From contig CM076147.1 of assembly GCA_038025085.1 (NCBI GenBank), positions 12,117,501 through 12,181,500 of the forward strand: DNA of 64,000 nt, written 5' to 3'. The notes beneath the pieces were generated by a model. It was not told the DNA's origin. It searched no databases and saw only the letters and a program-made list of their open reading frames with translations. Origin of the DNA: Tetragonia tetragonoides. Lineage: Eukaryota > Streptophyta > Magnoliopsida > Caryophyllales > Aizoaceae. The position numbers and the translations under genes are program-made. Shown piece after piece: positions 22,127 to 33,875 of this stretch (its first letter is position 1; every line of letters begins with the position of its first letter).

Positions 22127-23838
22127 GTGTTAAGCCAAGGAGCTTCTCATAACTTGGCTACGTCGGAAGGACGTGAGGCAAGCCAAGGGGATGGAGGCCC
22201 TACCTCTGGCAGTGGTGATGGCAACTTCTCAGTGCATACCACGGACACCTCCAGTACGGGATCAACAAAATCCCCGCCCCCAGCCTCTGATACTACGGGA
22301 AATCCTAAGGGCAGCCCGAAGAAGGGATTTAAGGACAAAGGTCCTGAGATGTCGAGAAAAACACTCGTCAACCCTAACTGGCGCCATGTGAAGCGCATTG
22401 GGGTAGAGACCATGCTCGGTATCAACCCCAAGAACTTTGATGATGATCCAGCACCCTTTCCTCAAGATGAGGATGGAGAGTCTCGAAAAGTCCCTAGACG
22501 AGACGAAGAACAAACAATCAGAAATGTTAGGGAAAATCGACTTACTTCTAAGTCGTGGATCGGGAAGTACGAGCTTTGGAGAAGGTACGTCTTACCTTCC
22601 TCCCCTTCCTCCTCCTCCTCATCCTCCTCCCCTAACTGAAGTGGAGCGCCTCCGAAGGGAACTGGAATCCCTACGGAAGCAAAGAGAAGAACCAAGAGGA
22701 GAACGGTTCAAGATCAAAGTCCCGGACCCGAAGGCGTTTACCGGAGTTCGCTGCGCGAAGGAGCTGGAGAACTACTTGTGGGACACGGAACAGCACTTTG
22801 AAGCTACTCATGTCCACGAGGGTGATAAATTCACGGTTGCTACTATGTATCTGTCCGGAGACGCCAAGCTGTGGTGGCGCTCTCCCGCGGAATTGGACAA
22901 AGCCCCTGGGCATACTCCAATAAGAGATTGGGCTTCTCTAAAGGTAGAGTTAAAAGCTCAATTTCTCTCAAACAATGCATCGTGGTTGGCAAGAGAGGCC
23001 CGGAGGAACCTGAGGCAAACCAAGACGGTTCGCAACTACGTCAAAGAGTACTGCTCCCTCATGCTAGACATCAAGGAGATGTCGGAGAAAGATAAGTTAT
23101 TTAATTTTATGTCTGGATTAAAGCATTGGGCTCAAACCGAGCTCCGTAGGCAGAATGTTAGGACTTTATCTTCCCGCTTTTGCTGATGCTGCTGATGCTT
23201 TAATTGATTTTAAACATAGCAATGTCACTAACCCTGAACAGCAGTCTTCCGGTAGTGACCGGAAGAGAAAGCGTGACAATGGGTCTAAAAAGGACCGCGG
23301 CAAAGGCAAAGGCAAAGGTGTAGCCAAGGGAGACGGGGTCTCCCACCCGTTTAAGGCAAAGACCGAAATGAAAAGGCCTAAGACGGGGTGTTACATCTGT
23401 GATGGGCCACACTTTGCTAAGGAATGTCCCAAGAAAGGGAAGCTGTCAGCCTTAGTCGTGGAGGACGAAGGTGACGAGCTAGGCGAGGAGCCTGCGCGTG
23501 TGAATCCACTTCGCTTGTTGAATGCGATCACGACGACACAATCTAGTGCCCATGACAACCTGCTCTATGTCCGTGTCAAGGTGGCTGGACATGACTTGTT
23601 GGCTATGGTTGACACAGGTGCTACTCACAAGTTTGTGAGCACCAAGACAGTCCATCGGATCGGGCTGCCCCTTACCCAATGCACTAACCGCATGAAGGCG
23701 GTGAACTCTGAAGCCTTAACGGCTAGAGGGTGCATCTCGAACGTAGAAGTTCGAGTCGGAGGATGGGAAGGGAGGTGCGACTTGCTAGCTGCCAAGCTTG
23801 ATGACTTCGGACTCATTCTGGGGAATGAGTTTATCTGA
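22127..23838 (+). pseudogene. Chromovirus copy 1 gag-protease, frameshifted
   Basis: Three frames are used in turn: 22127 to about 22450, then 22437-23186, then 23155-23838. The capsid region (DPKAFTGVRCAKELENYLWD, MYLSGDAKLWWR) is followed by a basic linker, a CCHC knuckle (CYICDGPHFAKECP) and the protease with DTGA (LLAMVDTGATHKFVS). A TGA at 23836 replaces what is an Arg codon in copy 2. Gag-protease would form and mature the virus-like particle. Confidence 0.88.
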
Positions 23839-24075
23839 AGGGCCAAGGTGGCCGTGATGCCCCATCTAAGGGGAATGCTGATTGGCGACGAGAAGTCCCC
23901 ATGCTTTGTGAAAGCTGTGGACAATCCCTCGACCCTAGACCGTGGAGGTCGTAAGGGGGGAGGGAAGGGGAAAGGTGACGCAAAGATGGACTTTTGCTCC
24001 ATCTCTACAAGTCAAGTCAGGTTTGGACAAAGGAGAGCCAACTTTTCTTGCGGCACTCCTTGAGATCAAACCCGC
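23839..24075 (+). other. Protease-RT linker of chromovirus copy 1
   Basis: The protein signal of copy 2 continues here but with frameshifts around 24000-24070, so no long frame is open. Nothing else is seen. Confidence 0.6.
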
Positions 24076-25852
24076 GTGAAAGTAGAGGTGCCAGACAAGG
24101 TGGTAGACGTACTTGGTAGGTTCAAAGACATCATGCCACCAGAGCTGCCTAAGACCTTGCCCCCTCGACGTGCAATCGACCACAAAATCGATCTAGAGCC
24201 CGGCGCGGTGCCGCCTTCTCGTGCGCCTTACCGGATGTGTCCGGCGGAGCTAGTGGAATTGAGGAAGCAACTTAACGACCTCTTGGAGGCAGGTTTTGTT
24301 CAGCCCTCTAAAGCTCCATTTGGTGCCCCTGTTTTATTTCAGAAAAAGATTGAAGGCTCGTTGCGTATGTGCATTGAATACAGGCCACTGAACAAGGTGA
24401 CGATCAAGAACAAGTATCCTATCCCATGGGTGGATGACCTGTTTGATCAATTGGCACAAGCAGCATGGTTCACCAAGCTGGATTTGCGCTTAGGATATTG
24501 GCAAGTGAGGATTGCGGAAGGTGATGAATCAAAGACCATGTGTGTGACGCGTTATGGATTTTTTGAATTCTTAGTTATGCCGTTTAGGTTGACTAATGCC
24601 CCGGCAACCTTTTGTAATCTCATGAACAATGTCCTTTATAAATTTTTAGATCGTTTTGTTGTGGTGTATTTGGATGATATTGTTATCTATAGTGAGACTT
24701 TGGATCAACATGTGCATCATCTAAATTTGGTTCTCCAATCACTAAGCATATATGATCTCTTTGTTAAAAAGGAGAAATGTGAATTTGCTCAACGGGAAAT
24801 TATGTTCCTCGGACATAGAATTTCCCAAGGGCAAGTAAGTATGGATGACCGTAAGGTGTGAGCAATCATTGATTGGATACCCCCGAAAAATGTCTCGGAG
24901 TTGAGTTCTCTCCTTGGATTAGCTAATTATTTTCGAAAGTTTATTAATGGCTACTCAAAGAGGATTGCTCCGTTGACCGACCTCCTGAAAAGGAACATAG
25001 GTGGGAATGGACACAAAGGTGCATAGATGTCGTTAAGGATCTTAAGCACGCCGTGGCTTCGGAACCCGTCCTTAAATTACCAATCTTTGACCAACCTTTT
25101 GAGGTGCATACGGATGCATCGGACCGAGCCTTTGGTGGCGTTCTGGTCCAAGACGGATATCCCGTCGTATTCGAGAGTCGTAAGCTCAAGGGAGCCGAAG
25201 AGAGATATTCGACTCACGAAAAGGAGATGCTTGCGGTGGTGCATTACCTTCTTATATGGAGAGTATATCTCCTTGGAACAAAGTTCGTGGTTAGAACCGA
25301 TAATGTTGCTAAAATTTACTTTAAGACTCAAAAGAAGTTATTCGCGAAACAAGCCAGATGGCAAGAGTTTCTGGAAGAGTATGACTTCACGTGGGAACAC
25401 AAGCCTGGGAAGCACAACGCTGTTCCCGACACTTTGAGTCGAAGCTCCCACGAGATTGTGGCGGCGTTAGTTCAGATTGAGTTTGACTTTACCGAAAGGG
25501 TTCGGACAGCCGCGATAGGCGATGTCATGTACGCTAAGCTTAATGAACAAGTCGAGCAAGGCGTTGCTCGTAGTTTTTGAATCGGGAGAGATCTAATCTA
25601 TGCCAAGGGTGGTAGACTATACGTTCTCGCAGAGATGCTGCGTTACGAGCTTTTGAGGGAAGTACATGACGCCCAATGGGCTGGACATCCAGGTCGAGAG
25701 AGGACCCATGCCCTTTTGTCCAGAGATTATTATTGGCCCAAAATAGAGCAGGATGTCGAGGCATATGTCAAGTAGTGCCTCACGTGCCAACAGGATAAAT
25801 TCGAACGGAGAAAGGCAGCGGGATCGGCCATGGCAGTCGATTTCAATGGACC
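24076..25852 (+). pseudogene. Chromovirus copy 1 pol: RT, RNase H, integrase zinc domain
   Basis: The RT reads 24076-24861 with the LDLRLGYWQVRI, TNAPATFCNLMNNV and catalytic VVYLDDIVIYS motifs. A TGA at 24859 and a frameshift near 24980-25000 break it. RNase H follows (25053-25580) with HTDASDRAFGGVL and HKPGKHNAVPDTLSR. After the stop at 25578 the integrase zinc-binding domain is recognisable (HPGRERTHAL, CLTCQQDKF) up to SMDLVGG, where S300 takes over. The catalytic D,D,E core and the chromodomain region are absent. RT and RNase H copy the element RNA into DNA. Confidence 0.9.
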
Positions 25853-26541
25853 TTGTCGGGGGCTCTATTATGGCCCTAAGGGACCCTCGGTGCCCCGGGA
25901 GGGACAACTTGATTCCCGAACTCAGATATCACACATGTCACCCGTTTTCGGGCCCTAACATTGGCATCGCGTAAAACCGTCCTTAAAAGCCTATCAGGGA
26001 CCCAATAATCGACCCTAGGGGCCTCCCATGTCCCTTAGGGGTCTCCCATGCGATATGGGGCGAAAATATAAACGTCCAAAAGTTTACGTTCGGAGGCCCA
26101 AAACATGTCCCCTAGAGCATTCCCGGGGCCCAGTTGCCGTCTTCGCCCGAAATTTTGTCGGGGCCTCTATTATAGCCCTAGGGGACCCCCGGTGCCCCGG
26201 GAGGGTCAACTTGATTCCCGAACTCAGATATCACACATGTTGCCCGTTTTGGGCCCTAACATTGGCAACGCGTAAAACCGCCCTTACAGGCCTATCAGAG
26301 ACCCAAATAACCAACCCTAGGGGCCTCTCGTGTCCCCTAGGGGTTTTCCGTGCGATATGGGGCAAAAATATTAACGTCGAAAAGTTTGCGTCCGGAGGCC
26401 CAAAACACGTCCCCTAGAGCATTCCCGGGGCCCTATTGCCGTTTTCGCTCGAAATTTTGTCGGGGTCTCTATTATGGCCCTAGGGGACCCTCGGTGCTCT
26501 GGGAGGGTCAACTTGATTCCCGATATCGTTTTCGGGCCCTA
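25853..26541 (-). repeat. S300 satellite, about 2.3 units, minus orientation
   Basis: A partial unit (25853-25968) fused to integrase is followed by a full unit (25969-26269) and a shortened one. Unit joints read ACATTGGCATCGCG or ACATTGGCAACGCG. The last unit runs into the LINE target duplication. Confidence 0.88.
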
Positions 26542-26637
26542 ACATTGGCCCTTAACATCGCGCTTTCTCTCTCTAAAATTGCTCTCTGCTTCGGCCTCTC
26601 CAGCGCAAGCTCACCAATGAAACAGCGCTGAGTTCGA

Positions 26638-28032
26638 ATGGGGAAGAAGGCAAAAGCTAAGAGGGGAAAGGAAACTCAGATTGATGATGCGGGGAATTCA
26701 GGGAATAAACATTGTACCACGAAAATTGCAACCCCAAAACAAAAAAACATCAGAAATCATGAAAACCTAGATAGAGTCATGCGAAATCTTGCGGACGAAT
26801 TGGAAGATTCTGAGGTAATGACGCCGGATATCCAAAATGAAACCGTGCAGCGAATGGAACTAGCTCAGGAAAAGATCAATTCGTGGCTGTCAAAAATGAA
26901 GGAAAAGGCAAAATCACAAAGCTCATCTGAATCGGAGGAAGAAGCACCGGAGCAAGAACAACAACAGGAAGCTACAGATTTCGGTAAGGTTTCAGCTTGG
27001 GATAAATTTGACATATCTAAATTGAAAAATGCTGGCTTTAAATTGGATTATGTTGCACCAAATTTGCATGATGGCAAACCAGTAGGGGAAGTCAATTTAA
27101 TGGATATTGAATCAGAAATTGATTACTGGAACAAAGCCGTAGTGTGCTATGTTATGGGCTCTAAACCCCCAATTACAGTACTTAGTGGTTTCCTAAGAAG
27201 AATTTGGGGAAAAAAAGGGATGAACAAGATAGCAAGTTTGAGAAATGGACTAGTTTTGGTTAGATTTGATTCCATGGAGCAACGAGATACAGTCATCCAG
27301 GAGGGGGTGTACCATTTTGATAACAAACCAATGATTGTTAGGCCATGGTCAGAAAGCATAGACTATGAGCAAGAGGAACTCACCTCTGTACCAATCTGGG
27401 TTAAATTCCCGGGACTCAATGTCAAGTATTGGAATGCAGTGGGTTTGAGCAAAATCTCGAGCCTAATTGGGAGACCAATGATGGCAGACAGAAATACTGA
27501 GCTCATAGTGGGAATACACTATGCTAGGGTGCTGATTGAAGTGCAAATAGGAGAGGAATACCCAGAGAAAGTGCATTTCAAGAATGAGAGGGGAAACATT
27601 GTGGAACAACCAGTAGAATATGACTGGAAGCCAATTCTGTGCAACCACTGTAAACAATATGGCCACAGTGAAGCAGAATGCAGGAAAAAGAAGACTGTGT
27701 ATGCACCTATGCAACAAGAGCAAGTGCATACAAAGCCTGCACAGCAGGAAATCCCAAGGAATCAGCAATGGCAGCCTGCAGGGAGAGGTAGAGGGAGAGC
27801 CAGGAATACAGGAAGAGGTGCAAGAACAGGAAAAGGCTACTACAGACAAGTCCAGCAGGCCAAAACTGTTATGCAAAACAGTTTTGACATTTTGCAAAAT
27901 CACGAAGAAATACAGGCTAAACAAAAAGAACTGCCAGCACCAGTAGGGGACCCTGAGCAACAAACAGAACAGAACTTAGAGGAGGTGCCACTGCATGGTA
28001 AGTCCCCCATCTTGACTGGTAGTCATGGATAG
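26638..28032 (+). CDS. LINE A3 ORF1: DUF4283/CCHC RNA-binding protein (464 aa)
   Basis: The start at 26638 is shared by all copies (MGKKAKAKRGK, a basic patch). An acidic, Glu/Gln-rich region lies near residues 60-120. A DUF4283-type domain (about 160-320; VLSGFLRRIWGKKGMNKIAS, GVYHFDNKPMIVRPW, VPIWVKFPGLNVKYW) is followed by a zf-CCHC knuckle at about 335-348 (CNHCKQYGHSEAEC) and an Arg/Gly-rich stretch with Gln-rich tail. This is the usual plant L1 ORF1 layout; the protein would coat LINE RNA in the cytoplasm. Its stop TAG overlaps the ORF2 start. The frame is fully open. Confidence 0.9.
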   Translation: MGKKAKAKRGKETQIDDAGNSGNKHCTTKIATPKQKNIRNHENLDRVMRNLADELEDSEVMTPDIQNETVQRMELAQEKINSWLSKMKEKAKSQSSSESEEEAPEQEQQQEATDFGKVSAWDKFDISKLKNAGFKLDYVAPNLHDGKPVGEVNLMDIESEIDYWNKAVVCYVMGSKPPITVLSGFLRRIWGKKGMNKIASLRNGLVLVRFDSMEQRDTVIQEGVYHFDNKPMIVRPWSESIDYEQEELTSVPIWVKFPGLNVKYWNAVGLSKISSLIGRPMMADRNTELIVGIHYARVLIEVQIGEEYPEKVHFKNERGNIVEQPVEYDWKPILCNHCKQYGHSEAECRKKKTVYAPMQQEQVHTKPAQQEIPRNQQWQPAGRGRGRARNTGRGARTGKGYYRQVQQAKTVMQNSFDILQNHEEIQAKQKELPAPVGDPEQQTEQNLEEVPLHGKSPILTGSHG

Positions 28033-31000
28033 GGTACTAATTTGGAATGTCAGAGGCCTTAATGGCCCAAATAAACAGAGAGATGTTGCTCTCTTTTGCA
28101 AAAAAAATAATTGTGGGTTGGTAGCTTTTCTTGAAACAAAAATCAGATTAGTTAACCTAGAAAAATACAAAAACTGTTTCATGCCAGGGTGGGAATCTTA
28201 CAGTAATCACAGTGAGCATAGATTGGGTAGAATATGGTTAAGATGGCTACCAAGCATTTTTAATGTGGATATTTTATTCTCCTCTGTGCAAATGATTATC
28301 TGTAAAGTAGTAAATGTTGTGAAAAAAATGGAATTTGTGATGAGCTTTGTTTATGGCTTAAATGAAAGGGAGGAAAGGAGAGTACTATGTAAGGACTTAA
28401 ATGATTATGCAATTAATTGCAACACCCCATGGTTTGTAGGGGGGGATTTCAATAATGTACTGTACCCTGAAAATAGAAAAGGTGGTGCACCAGTCACTTA
28501 TGCAGAAATACAGGAATTTAAAGAGTGCATAGGAAAATGCTTTCTCACTGAAATGGGGTGGTCAGGGTGCCAATTTACTTGGAATAATAGACATGAAAAA
28601 GGGGGGAGAGTATATTCTAAAATTGATTGGGCTTTTGTAAACAGTTTATGGCTCCAGGAATTAGATCAATCAGAGCTTGTATTCCTTCCAGAGGGGGTCT
28701 CAGACCACTCCCCAATCTGTCTATCTCTCCATAGAGAAGACACAAAAAAAACCATACCCTTTAAATACTTCAACATGTGGAGCCTCCACTCTGAATTTCA
28801 AGCTAAGGTGCAGCAAGCCTGGAATTTCAGAACACAAGGCACAAAAATGTTCAGAGTGTACCAAAAAATGAAAAAGGTGAGGAAAGTGCTAAAAAAGCTA
28901 AATAGGAATGAATTCACAGACATCCTGGCACAAGCAGATACAGCCAGGATAGCCATGACTCAAGCATAGATTGAAGCAAACAATGAGCCACTAAATGAGT
29001 CCAGGCAACAGAGAGAATTACAGGCCAGGAAAAAATACAATGAGGTCAACATGGCAGCTGAAAACTTCCTACAGCAGAAAAGCAAGGCAAAGTGGATTCA
29101 ATTAGGGGATGGAAACAATCAATTCTTCCATGCACTTATGAAGCAAAGAAGGAATAACAACAGAATTCAATCCATCAGGACACAGCAGGGTACCCTTTTG
29201 GAGGATCAGAATCTGGTTATGCAAGAATTTGTAAACTTCTACAAAGATATGCTGGGGGTAACAGGGGTCAGAACAAGAAAAGCTGAAGACAGATACTTCC
29301 AAGCGGGTCACAGACTAGACATCCACCAACAAATGAACCTCATAGCCCCTGTGAATACAGAAGAGGTGAGAAAGGCAATGTTTGCAATTGATTGCAATAA
29401 AAGCCCGGGACCTGATGGCTTTGGATCAGGGTTCTTCAAAGAAGCATGGCCCATTGTAGGGGAAGAAGTAACTGGAGCTATAATTGATTTTTTTGAATCA
29501 TCTAGAATGCTCAAGGAGGCAAATGCTACAAACATATGCCTTGTACAGAAGATACAAAACCCAGAAAAGGCATCAGATTTCAGACCAATAGCCTGCTGTA
29601 ATACAATATACAAGTGCATAGCCAAGATCTTGTGTGGGAGACTGGCAGTAGTCCTCCATGAGCTAGTGTCTGTCAACCAGGGAGCCTTTGTTGCACAGAG
29701 GTCCATTGTCAACAACATCATGATTTGTCAGGACCTATTTAAGCATTATAACAGGAAACAATCGTCTCCTAGATGCTTAATGAAGATAGACATAAGGAAG
29801 GCATATGACACAATTCACTGGGGATTTGTGAAGGAAATGCTGCAAGGGTATGGATTCCCTGAAAAATTCAGTGGTTGGATACTTCAGTGCATCAAAACAG
29901 CAAGCTTCTGTATTAATATAAATGGGGAAACACATGGACACTTTATTGCTAAACGTGGCATCAGACAAGGTGACCCCATCTCCCCATTAATATTTGTACT
30001 GGTAATGGAATATTTGTCAAGAAACCTGAAAATAGCATGCATGGACAAGACCTTCAGCTAGCACCCCATGTGCAAAGAGCTAGCACTAAGTCATCTGTGT
30101 TTTGCAGATGACTTAATGTGCTTCTGTAAAGCAGACACAGCATCTGTGAGCATAATGATGAACAACATAAATCATTTCTCAAAAGCAACAGGCCTGTATG
30201 CAAACAAGGAGAAATCAAACATATACATAGCAGGGGTGGATGAACAAAGGAAAAATGCACTGTTACAGCTCTCAGGCTTCAGAGAGGGTACCTTGCCCAT
30301 GAGATACCTAGGGGTCCCACTGTCCCCTTCGAAATGGAGCAAAATAGATTGTGAATGTCTGGTGGATAAAATGTCAAAGAAGTTGCAAATTTGGGCTTCA
30401 AGGAACCTTTCATATGCAGGAAGAGTACAACTAATAAACTCTGTTTTATTCTCAATTCATGTATACTGGTCTAGTATCTTCATAATGCCAACTGGAGTAC
30501 TGAAAAGTGTGGAGAAAAAGTGTAGATTTTTCTTGTGGGGGACAACTGAGCAGAAACACAAGACAAGCTTGGTGGCGTGGGATATGGTATGTAGACCAAG
30601 AAACAATGGAGGACATAATGTCAAGAACTGTAAATGGTTCAATATAGCCCTGAATGGCAAGCATATCTGGGATATTGCAACAAAAAAAGACACTCTGTGG
30701 GTGAGATGGATCAATGGGGTGTACCTGAAAGGTGTTAACATCTGGAATTATGCTCCAGTATGGGGCACCAGCTGGTACTGGAACAAACTGAACAAGATCA
30801 AAAGCTACTTCCAGGGGCAATACACAGCAAGGGGGGTTTGGAAATTTAGTTCTGATGGTATATACTCTGCTGGAAGTGGATACAGAATGCTACAGGGTAA
30901 CATGACAAAATGCAGGCATGCAGATTTGATATGGGGAAAGATATCCATGCCTAGACATAGCTTTTGCCTATGGCTAGCCCAAATGGATAGACTGTTAACA

Positions 31001-31420
31001 AAGGACAGACTACAGAGAATGGGATTTCTGAATGGGGATGCTTTGTGCTACCTGTGCAAGCAGGAACCAGAGGAACACAACCACCTGTTCTTCAAATGCA
31101 AAGTGTCAGCTGCAATCCTGGAACAGTTAAGGGCATGGTTACAAATCTCAGCAACAGCAAATACAATCCAGGGGATGTTTAACTGGATCAGCAGGCAGAA
31201 ATGCTCGAGACTCAGAAAGGAAATATATGGATCAGGGTTAGCAGCAGTAGTATACTGGGTGTGGAGATGCAGGAATACCCACTATGCTGGCAAAGGCAAT
31301 ATACCAGTTCCGCAGATCATACTACAGGTTCAGCAAGCAGTCAGATGCAGAATTCAACAATGCTGCAACAGCAAAAGGAAGATCTCCAGCAGGGACAAGA
31401 GCTGGATAGGGGAAATATAG
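28025..31420 (+). pseudogene. LINE A3 ORF2: APE endonuclease, reverse transcriptase, zf-RVT; two in-frame TAG stops
   Basis: A single frame of 1131 codons is interrupted only by TAG at 28967 and 30059. Endonuclease is residues 1 to about 235 (LIWNVRGLNGPNKQRDVALF, VGGDFNNVL, SDHSPICLSL). RT is about 340-720 with SPGPDGFGSGFFK, KIDIRKAYDTIHW, RGIRQGDPISPLIFV and the catalytic FADD. zf-RVT is at about 965-1030 (IWGKISMPRHSFCLWLAQMD, CYLCKQEPEEHNHLFFKC). The enzyme nicks target DNA and reverse transcribes LINE RNA in place. The start ATG overlaps the ORF1 stop (ATGGATAG). Confidence 0.92.
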
Positions 31421-32387
31421 ACTGAAGTTAGAAGATTATGCAGCAGGGTCCAGCAGTTCAGAAATACAAAAGATTCAGCAGGGGATCAGCAGCAGGCTGC
31501 TGAAGATAGACAGAATGAGGGATCAAAGAATATGCAGCAGACCTGAAAGGCCAGGAAACAGCTGTCTCCGGAAGGAGTCAGTAGCAGGTTGCTGTGGAGC
31601 AGTGAAGAACAAAGCAGCAGGTTTCTGAAAACAAGCAGGAAGCAGACAGCAGAGCCCTGCAGGGGATCTGAGTGAGTAATGGAACTCAGGCAGTAGGTCT
31701 CAGCAGGGTATATGTAGCAGGCTGCTGAAGCTAGGCAGAGTGAAGAAAAAATAAAATTCAGCAGATCAGAAAGAATGAGGACCAGAATGCAGCAATCAGT
31801 GAGGACCAGAATGCAGCAATGCAGCAGGCTGAGAAAGATCAACAGCAGGGATAAAAAATGGTTAGAGAGATTTTCAGCTGATCTGTGTACCACAGCAGAC
31901 CCAGCAGATAGGCAGGACCAGACTCCAGGAGAGGTTTTTGCAGGAAAAAACAGAAGAAATGCAGGACTCCAGTACCTGTACAGGGAGCTAGACAGTAGAG
32001 TGATGTGGATCAGCTTGATTGGGCACAACATGTAGATGAAGCAAGAAAGAAGGAGGAATGAATCAGCTCCTGGAAGTTTTTGTTGTAATATTTTTAGATA
32101 TATATGTTTTTGTATTTTGCTGTAAGTTAGAAATAATTTTTGCAAATTGTAATGTTTACAGAGATGGTGAGAAACAATATTTGCAAATTGTAATGTTTAC
32201 AGAGAGGGTGAACCACTGCCTTTAGTGAGTTGCACCAGATTGAAGGGATGTAAGGTAGTAGAGGGATGTAGCAAAAAGGAACCCTACCTAGTAGGTGGCC
32301 TTGGATCTGCATTGCCTAAGGACTGTAATCTTGTTACATTACAGAGAGCAATAATACAATTTCTGACTTGCACCAAAAAAAAAAAAA
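31421..32387 (+). other. LINE A3 3' UTR and poly(A)
   Basis: About 650 bp is dominated by CAG/GCAGG-type purine-rich sequence without coding signal. It is followed by a conserved 3' end shared with A2, A4 and A5: duplicated GCAAATTGTAATGTTTACAG stretches, a short hairpin CCTAC-CTA-GTAGG, and TTTCTGACTTGCACC before the A tail (32375-32387). Confidence 0.8.
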
Positions 32388-32495
32388 CATTGGCCCTTAA
32401 CATTAAGAGACTGCATTGTGATTTTTTCTCTCTCTAAAATGCTCTCTCCTCCTCCTCGACAGAGCTCGTTCAACCATTAACAGCTCTGAGTTCTA

Positions 32496-33875
32496 ATGGG
32501 GAAGAAAGACAAAGCTAAAAGAGGGAATGGGAATCAAGATGACGCTGCGGGAAAATCAGTAGCTCCACCATGTCTCACAAAAAATGTGACTCAAAGGCAA
32601 CGAACCAGCAAAAACCAGGAAACCCTAGATCGAGTTATACGTAATCTCACGGATGAACTGGAGGATTCAGAAGTTTTGACACCAGATGTACAAACAAAAA
32701 CAATGCAGCAAATGGAATTAGCAAAGGAAAAAATCGAATCTTGGCTCGAGAAAATGAGGGAGACAGCAAAAAATCAATTCTCGTCTGAGGAGGAGGATGA
32801 AGGGACAGAGCTGGCCAAACAACAAGAAACTGCAAACATAGGTAACATCTCAGCTTGGGATAAATTTGACATAACAAAACTGAAAAATTCTGGATTTAAA
32901 CTGGATTTTATTGCACCTGCTATGCACGAGGGTAAACCGGTTGGGGAAATTAACCTTTGTGACATTGAATCCGAAATCAATTACTGGAACCAAGCAATTG
33001 TTTGTTATGTAATGGGGTCTAGACCACCAATTACTGTATTTAGTGGATTTCTAAGAAGAATTTGGGCAAAAAGGGGGATGAACAAAATTGTTATGATGAA
33101 AAATGGTTTAGTTTTGGTTCGTTTTGACTCATTGGAGCAGAGGGATGCTGTAATTCAGGAAGGGGTATATCATTTTGACAACAAACCAATGATAGTTAGG
33201 CCATGGTCAGAAAATGTGGACTATGCTCATGAAGAACTGACCTTGGTTCCTATATGGGTTAAATTCCCTGGATTAAACTTGAAATATTGGAATGCTGTGG
33301 GTTTGAGCAAAATTGCAAGCCTTGTTGGAAGACCAATGATGGCAGATAGGAACACAGAACTCAAAGTAGGTATTCACTATGCCAGAGTGCTAATTGAAGT
33401 TGAAATTGGAGGGATATTCCCTGATAAGGTACACTTCAAGAATGAGAAGGGGAATATTGATGAGCAGGAGGTCGAATATGACTGGAAACCTGTCATATGC
33501 AGTCACTGTAAACAGCATAGGCATGGTGAACCTGAATGCAGTAAAAAGATTGCTGCTGCAGCACCTGTGATTCGACCAGTGCCTGTGCAGAATCAGCAAG
33601 CAAACCCTAGGACCCAACAATGGAAGATTGCAGGAAGAGAAAGAGGTAGAATGGGGAATGCAGGGAGAGGGATGAGAGCTGGAAGAGTGAACAACAGACA
33701 ATGGCAGCAACAGGCCCAGACACAGAACTCTTTTGATTTACTGCAAAGTGAAGTAGTGCAGGAAGGGCAAAAGGCAAGAGAAGAAGTAGCAGAACCAGAA
33801 ACACAGGAGGAATTGAAAATAGATGAGGTGCCACCGCATGGAAAATCTCCTATCTTGACAAATAGTCATGGATAG
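32496..33875 (+). CDS. LINE A4 ORF1: DUF4283/CCHC protein (459 aa)
   Basis: This is an open homolog of the A3 ORF1 with the same start context and layout: basic N-terminus (MGKKDKAKRGN), acidic region, DUF4283-like domain (VFSGFLRRIWAKRGMNKIVM, VPIWVKFPGLNLKYW), CCHC knuckle (CSHCKQHRHGEPEC, residues about 333-346) and an Arg/Gly-rich tail. The knuckle has Arg where A3 and A6 have Gly or Tyr before His. The stop again overlaps the ORF2 ATGGATAGG. Keeping a full ORF1 while ORF2 is lost suggests that the deletion is younger than most decay, or that ORF1 was selected. Confidence 0.88.
   Translation: MGKKDKAKRGNGNQDDAAGKSVAPPCLTKNVTQRQRTSKNQETLDRVIRNLTDELEDSEVLTPDVQTKTMQQMELAKEKIESWLEKMRETAKNQFSSEEEDEGTELAKQQETANIGNISAWDKFDITKLKNSGFKLDFIAPAMHEGKPVGEINLCDIESEINYWNQAIVCYVMGSRPPITVFSGFLRRIWAKRGMNKIVMMKNGLVLVRFDSLEQRDAVIQEGVYHFDNKPMIVRPWSENVDYAHEELTLVPIWVKFPGLNLKYWNAVGLSKIASLVGRPMMADRNTELKVGIHYARVLIEVEIGGIFPDKVHFKNEKGNIDEQEVEYDWKPVICSHCKQHRHGEPECSKKIAAAAPVIRPVPVQNQQANPRTQQWKIAGRERGRMGNAGRGMRAGRVNNRQWQQQAQTQNSFDLLQSEVVQEGQKAREEVAEPETQEELKIDEVPPHGKSPILTNSHG

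Larger units (their letters stand above)
21047..25852 (+). mobile_element. Chromovirus-type Ty3/Gypsy element, copy 1, truncated in integrase
   Basis: The order is LTR-like/leader region, gag, protease, RT, RNase H and integrase zinc domain, then an abrupt fusion to S300 at about 25851. No 3' LTR is present. A second copy at 36091-40772 matches over its whole length and ends at the same integrase position. The clade could be Galadriel-like from the gag (MLDIKEMSEKDKLFNFMSGL), but this is uncertain. Multiple stops and frameshifts make it inactive. Confidence 0.88.
26559..32387 (+). mobile_element. LINE family A, full-length copy (A3), L1-type
   Basis: The copy has a short 5' leader (about 79 bp), ORF1, overlapping ORF2 with endonuclease, RT and zf-RVT, a CAG/purine-rich 3' UTR and a 13-nt poly(A). 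It is flanked by ACATTGGCCCTTAACAT (26542-26558 and 32387-32403), a 17-bp target duplication derived from the S300 joint. ORF1 is intact and ORF2 carries two in-frame TAG codons, so it is close to, but not, autonomous. Confidence 0.93.

Noticed and set aside
25617..26631. Several ORFs across S300 units (also at 1529, 34844 and 35162)
   Set aside because: Satellite composition keeps frames open; they cross unit joints and have no protein-like features.
30452..30820. Minus-strand ORF of 122 codons (similar to one at 519-839 on plus)
   Set aside because: Antisense shadow of LINE ORF2; similarity between the two simply reflects the two LINE copies.
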